Shown here: piece by piece, positions 62,952 through 64,000 of the stretch
How positions within the stretch are numbered: the stretch's first letter is position 1
Layout of the letters: each line of letters opens with the position of its first letter
From: Gemmatimonadaceae bacterium
GTDB taxonomy: Bacteria > Gemmatimonadota > Gemmatimonadetes > Gemmatimonadales > Gemmatimonadaceae
Length of the DNA stretch: 64,000 bases
Reading direction: 5' to 3'
Assembly (NCBI GenBank): GCA_016742275.1
Contig: JACVCD010000020.1
Location: 36,886-100,885, forward strand
Made by a program: the position numbers and the translations under genes
The notes under the pieces: generated by a model
Seen by the model: only the letters and a program-made list of their open reading frames with translations
Told to the model about the DNA's origin: nothing
Database searches by the model: none

Positions 62952-63973
62952 TGCCAGGGTGACGCCTGTGGGGAAGCCAATGAAATGAAGGTATCGCGAT
63001 CTGAGAGCGATACCGATAGAGAACCGCCCTGAGAAGATTGTTTTGACGTTGTTTGTTCAATTTTTCCTGACACCATCGAAACAACCTGGTCCGCACGTTC
63101 CGCAACTGTAGGCCGGTGTGTGACCATCAGCAGAATCCGATTTCGATAGTGCTTCTGCAGATTGGACACAATTTCATTTTCTGTCGCGGGATCGAGATTG
63201 GCGGTAATCTCATCGAGAAGGAGGACATGAGCATTGCGCAGCAATGCCCGTGCAAGTGAAATGCGTTGTCTTTGCCCCCCGGAGAGAGAGGCTCCCCATT
63301 CTGCCACCGCCGTGTCGAGCCCGTAGGGAAGATCGCGGCAGAGGGGGCCGAGCACACAAGCTTCGAGGACCGCATCAATGTCAGCTTCTGATGCTGCTTC
63401 CATACCCAATGTGAGATTCTGGCGCAGGGTCCCTCGTATGATCGCCGGCTCTTGGGGAGCGTAGGCTATTTGGTTTCGAAGATCGTGAAGTGAGGTCGTT
63501 CGCGTATCGTGCTTCCCGATTCGTATGGTCCCCGAAGTCAGTTCGAGGAGCCTGGGAACTGCTCGAAGCAGGGAGGACTTGCCGGCGCCGCTTGATCCCA
63601 CAACGCATGTGATCTGCCCAGGTGAGCAGGTGAGCGATATCCCTCGGAGGGCGGGTACGTTGTTTGAATAGCAAGCCGAGACAGCTTCGAATACCAGATC
63701 GCCGGTGAACACCGCTTCTACGTTCGAGCGCCTGACGTAGGATGAAGCGGGTGGTTGCTCAACGGGGCTGTCGAGATATTCAAAGGTGCGTCGTAACGAT
63801 ACCGCCGCTTGCTGCAGCGTGGTCAATGTGGATGCGAGATTCGTTAGTGGTGAGCGGAGCAAGCCAATGTACGCGTAAGCTTCCCCGTCAAGCAGACAGT
63901 TGAAAACTGGACTCCGACGGCGTCGTTGGCCTCGGCAGAAAGGTGAGAGGAGGGACCCCGCCGAGGCTGTCAT
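62948..63973 (-). CDS. ABC exporter (ATPase and partial membrane domain), 5'-truncated by an IS element
   Basis: 341 residues in the frame. Native ABC sequence begins around residue 25 (CLLDGEAYAYIGLLRSPLTN, end of the membrane domain). The nucleotide-binding domain has Walker A VVGSSGAGKSSLLRA, signature LSGGQRQRISLARAL, Walker B VLLLDEITANLD and H-loop MVTHRPTV. Residues 1 to about 24 read RGQRRRRSP and come from the opposite frame of a transposase end. A type-1 exporter would need ~250 more membrane residues upstream, so the gene is interrupted. Whether the rest lies on the far side of the IS is not visible. Confidence 0.85.
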   Translation of the reverse strand: MTASAGSLLSPFCRGQRRRRSPVFNCLLDGEAYAYIGLLRSPLTNLASTLTTLQQAAVSLRRTFEYLDSPVEQPPASSYVRRSNVEAVFTGDLVFEAVSACYSNNVPALRGISLTCSPGQITCVVGSSGAGKSSLLRAVPRLLELTSGTIRIGKHDTRTTSLHDLRNQIAYAPQEPAIIRGTLRQNLTLGMEAASEADIDAVLEACVLGPLCRDLPYGLDTAVAEWGASLSGGQRQRISLARALLRNAHVLLLDEITANLDPATENEIVSNLQKHYRNRILLMVTHRPTVAERADQVVSMVSGKIEQTTSKQSSQGGSLSVSLSDRDTFISLASPQASPWQ

Positions 63974-64000
63974 GGGGGCGCTCCGTATTGTAGGTCGTGA
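63888..64000 (-). CDS. IS3-family transposase (OrfB), 3' end, partial
   Basis: The minus strand reads TTYNTERPHDSLGGVPPLTF and LPRPTTPSESSFQLSA before a stop at 63888. This is the characteristic C-terminus of IS3-family OrfB (DDE integrase) transposases, which continue beyond the window. If the IS ends at 63901, the last few codons and stop lie in the host DNA. It is on the same strand as the peptide cluster. Confidence 0.85.
   Translation of the reverse strand, partial: TTYNTERPHDSLGGVPPLTFLPRPTTPSESSFQLSA
63901..64000 (-). mobile_element. IS3-family insertion sequence, one end
   Basis: The boundary is inferred at 63901, where the sequence TGAAAACTGGACTCC begins with the TG expected for an IS3-type inverted repeat, and where ABC-exporter homology starts on the other side. 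Only the transposase 3' end and this terminal repeat are in view, so the other end and the target-site duplication cannot be checked. Confidence 0.75.

Noticed and set aside
1..64000. tRNA genes, rRNA genes or CRISPR arrays
   Set aside because: No regular spaced repeats and no tRNA T-loop plus CCA-like patterns were noticed in the gaps; small divergent RNAs cannot be excluded by reading.

Overview
The window reads as high-GC bacterial chromosome. It looks like Gemmatimonadota (Gemmatimonas-like), inferred from a SusC/SusD pair in a GC-rich genome, PEP-CTERM surface proteins, a C-1',2'-hydratase-type carotenoid cluster, and late menaquinone genes of the futalosine type. No rRNA, tRNA or CRISPR array was seen, so the phylum call is inference.

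Layout. 1-2.3 kb: the end of a MATE transporter, a small stand-alone protein carrying the catalytic residues of anthrax edema factor/CyaA/ExoY adenylyl cyclases, and a SAM hydrolase. 2.3-4.3 kb: an ECF sigma, anti-sigma and membrane-protein operon. 4.4-9.4 kb: an operon with methyltransferase MenG/UbiE, UbiD-, UbiA- and UbiX-type genes for the end of menaquinone synthesis, then a membrane/TPR-like protein and a phosphodiesterase. 9.5-14.3 kb: a UvrC-like nuclease, mutM, purD and a degenerate M48 peptidase, separated by long palindromes. 14.5-21.3 kb: a Cys/Met PLP enzyme, an HD-GYP response regulator, a degenerate ANL protein, glmM and glmS. 21.4-26.2 kb: a surface-protein operon (repeat protein, PEP-CTERM protein, lipoprotein) and an ankyrin protein. 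26.4-40 kb: housekeeping genes (fpg-like, prfC, dtd, metZ, maf, trpE, engB), an LPS-type glycosyltransferase and kinase, and an FHA-GAF-adenylate cyclase. 40-46 kb: the proteostasis block tig, clpP, clpX, lon. 46.5-50 kb: carotenoid genes crtB, cruF-like, crtI. 50-54.4 kb: a SusD/SusC pair.

54.8-64 kb is the most unusual part. It is a visibly less GC-rich ribosomal-peptide (class I lanthipeptide-like) cluster, all transcribed leftward: an ABC exporter remnant, an HlyD adaptor, a stand-alone SpaB-C-type elimination protein, a Cys/Thr-rich precursor peptide with a leader resembling the pinensin family, a LanC cyclase with a ~200-residue C-terminal extension, a subtilisin-like protease, and a LanB N-terminal-type dehydratase. 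At the right edge an IS3-family transposase end lies directly against the ABC exporter and appears to have removed its membrane-domain start, so the pathway may be exporter-defective in this strain.

A second window-wide pattern is a set of long, sequence-unique imperfect palindromes (80-270 bp) in gaps between genes, most next to gene 3' ends.
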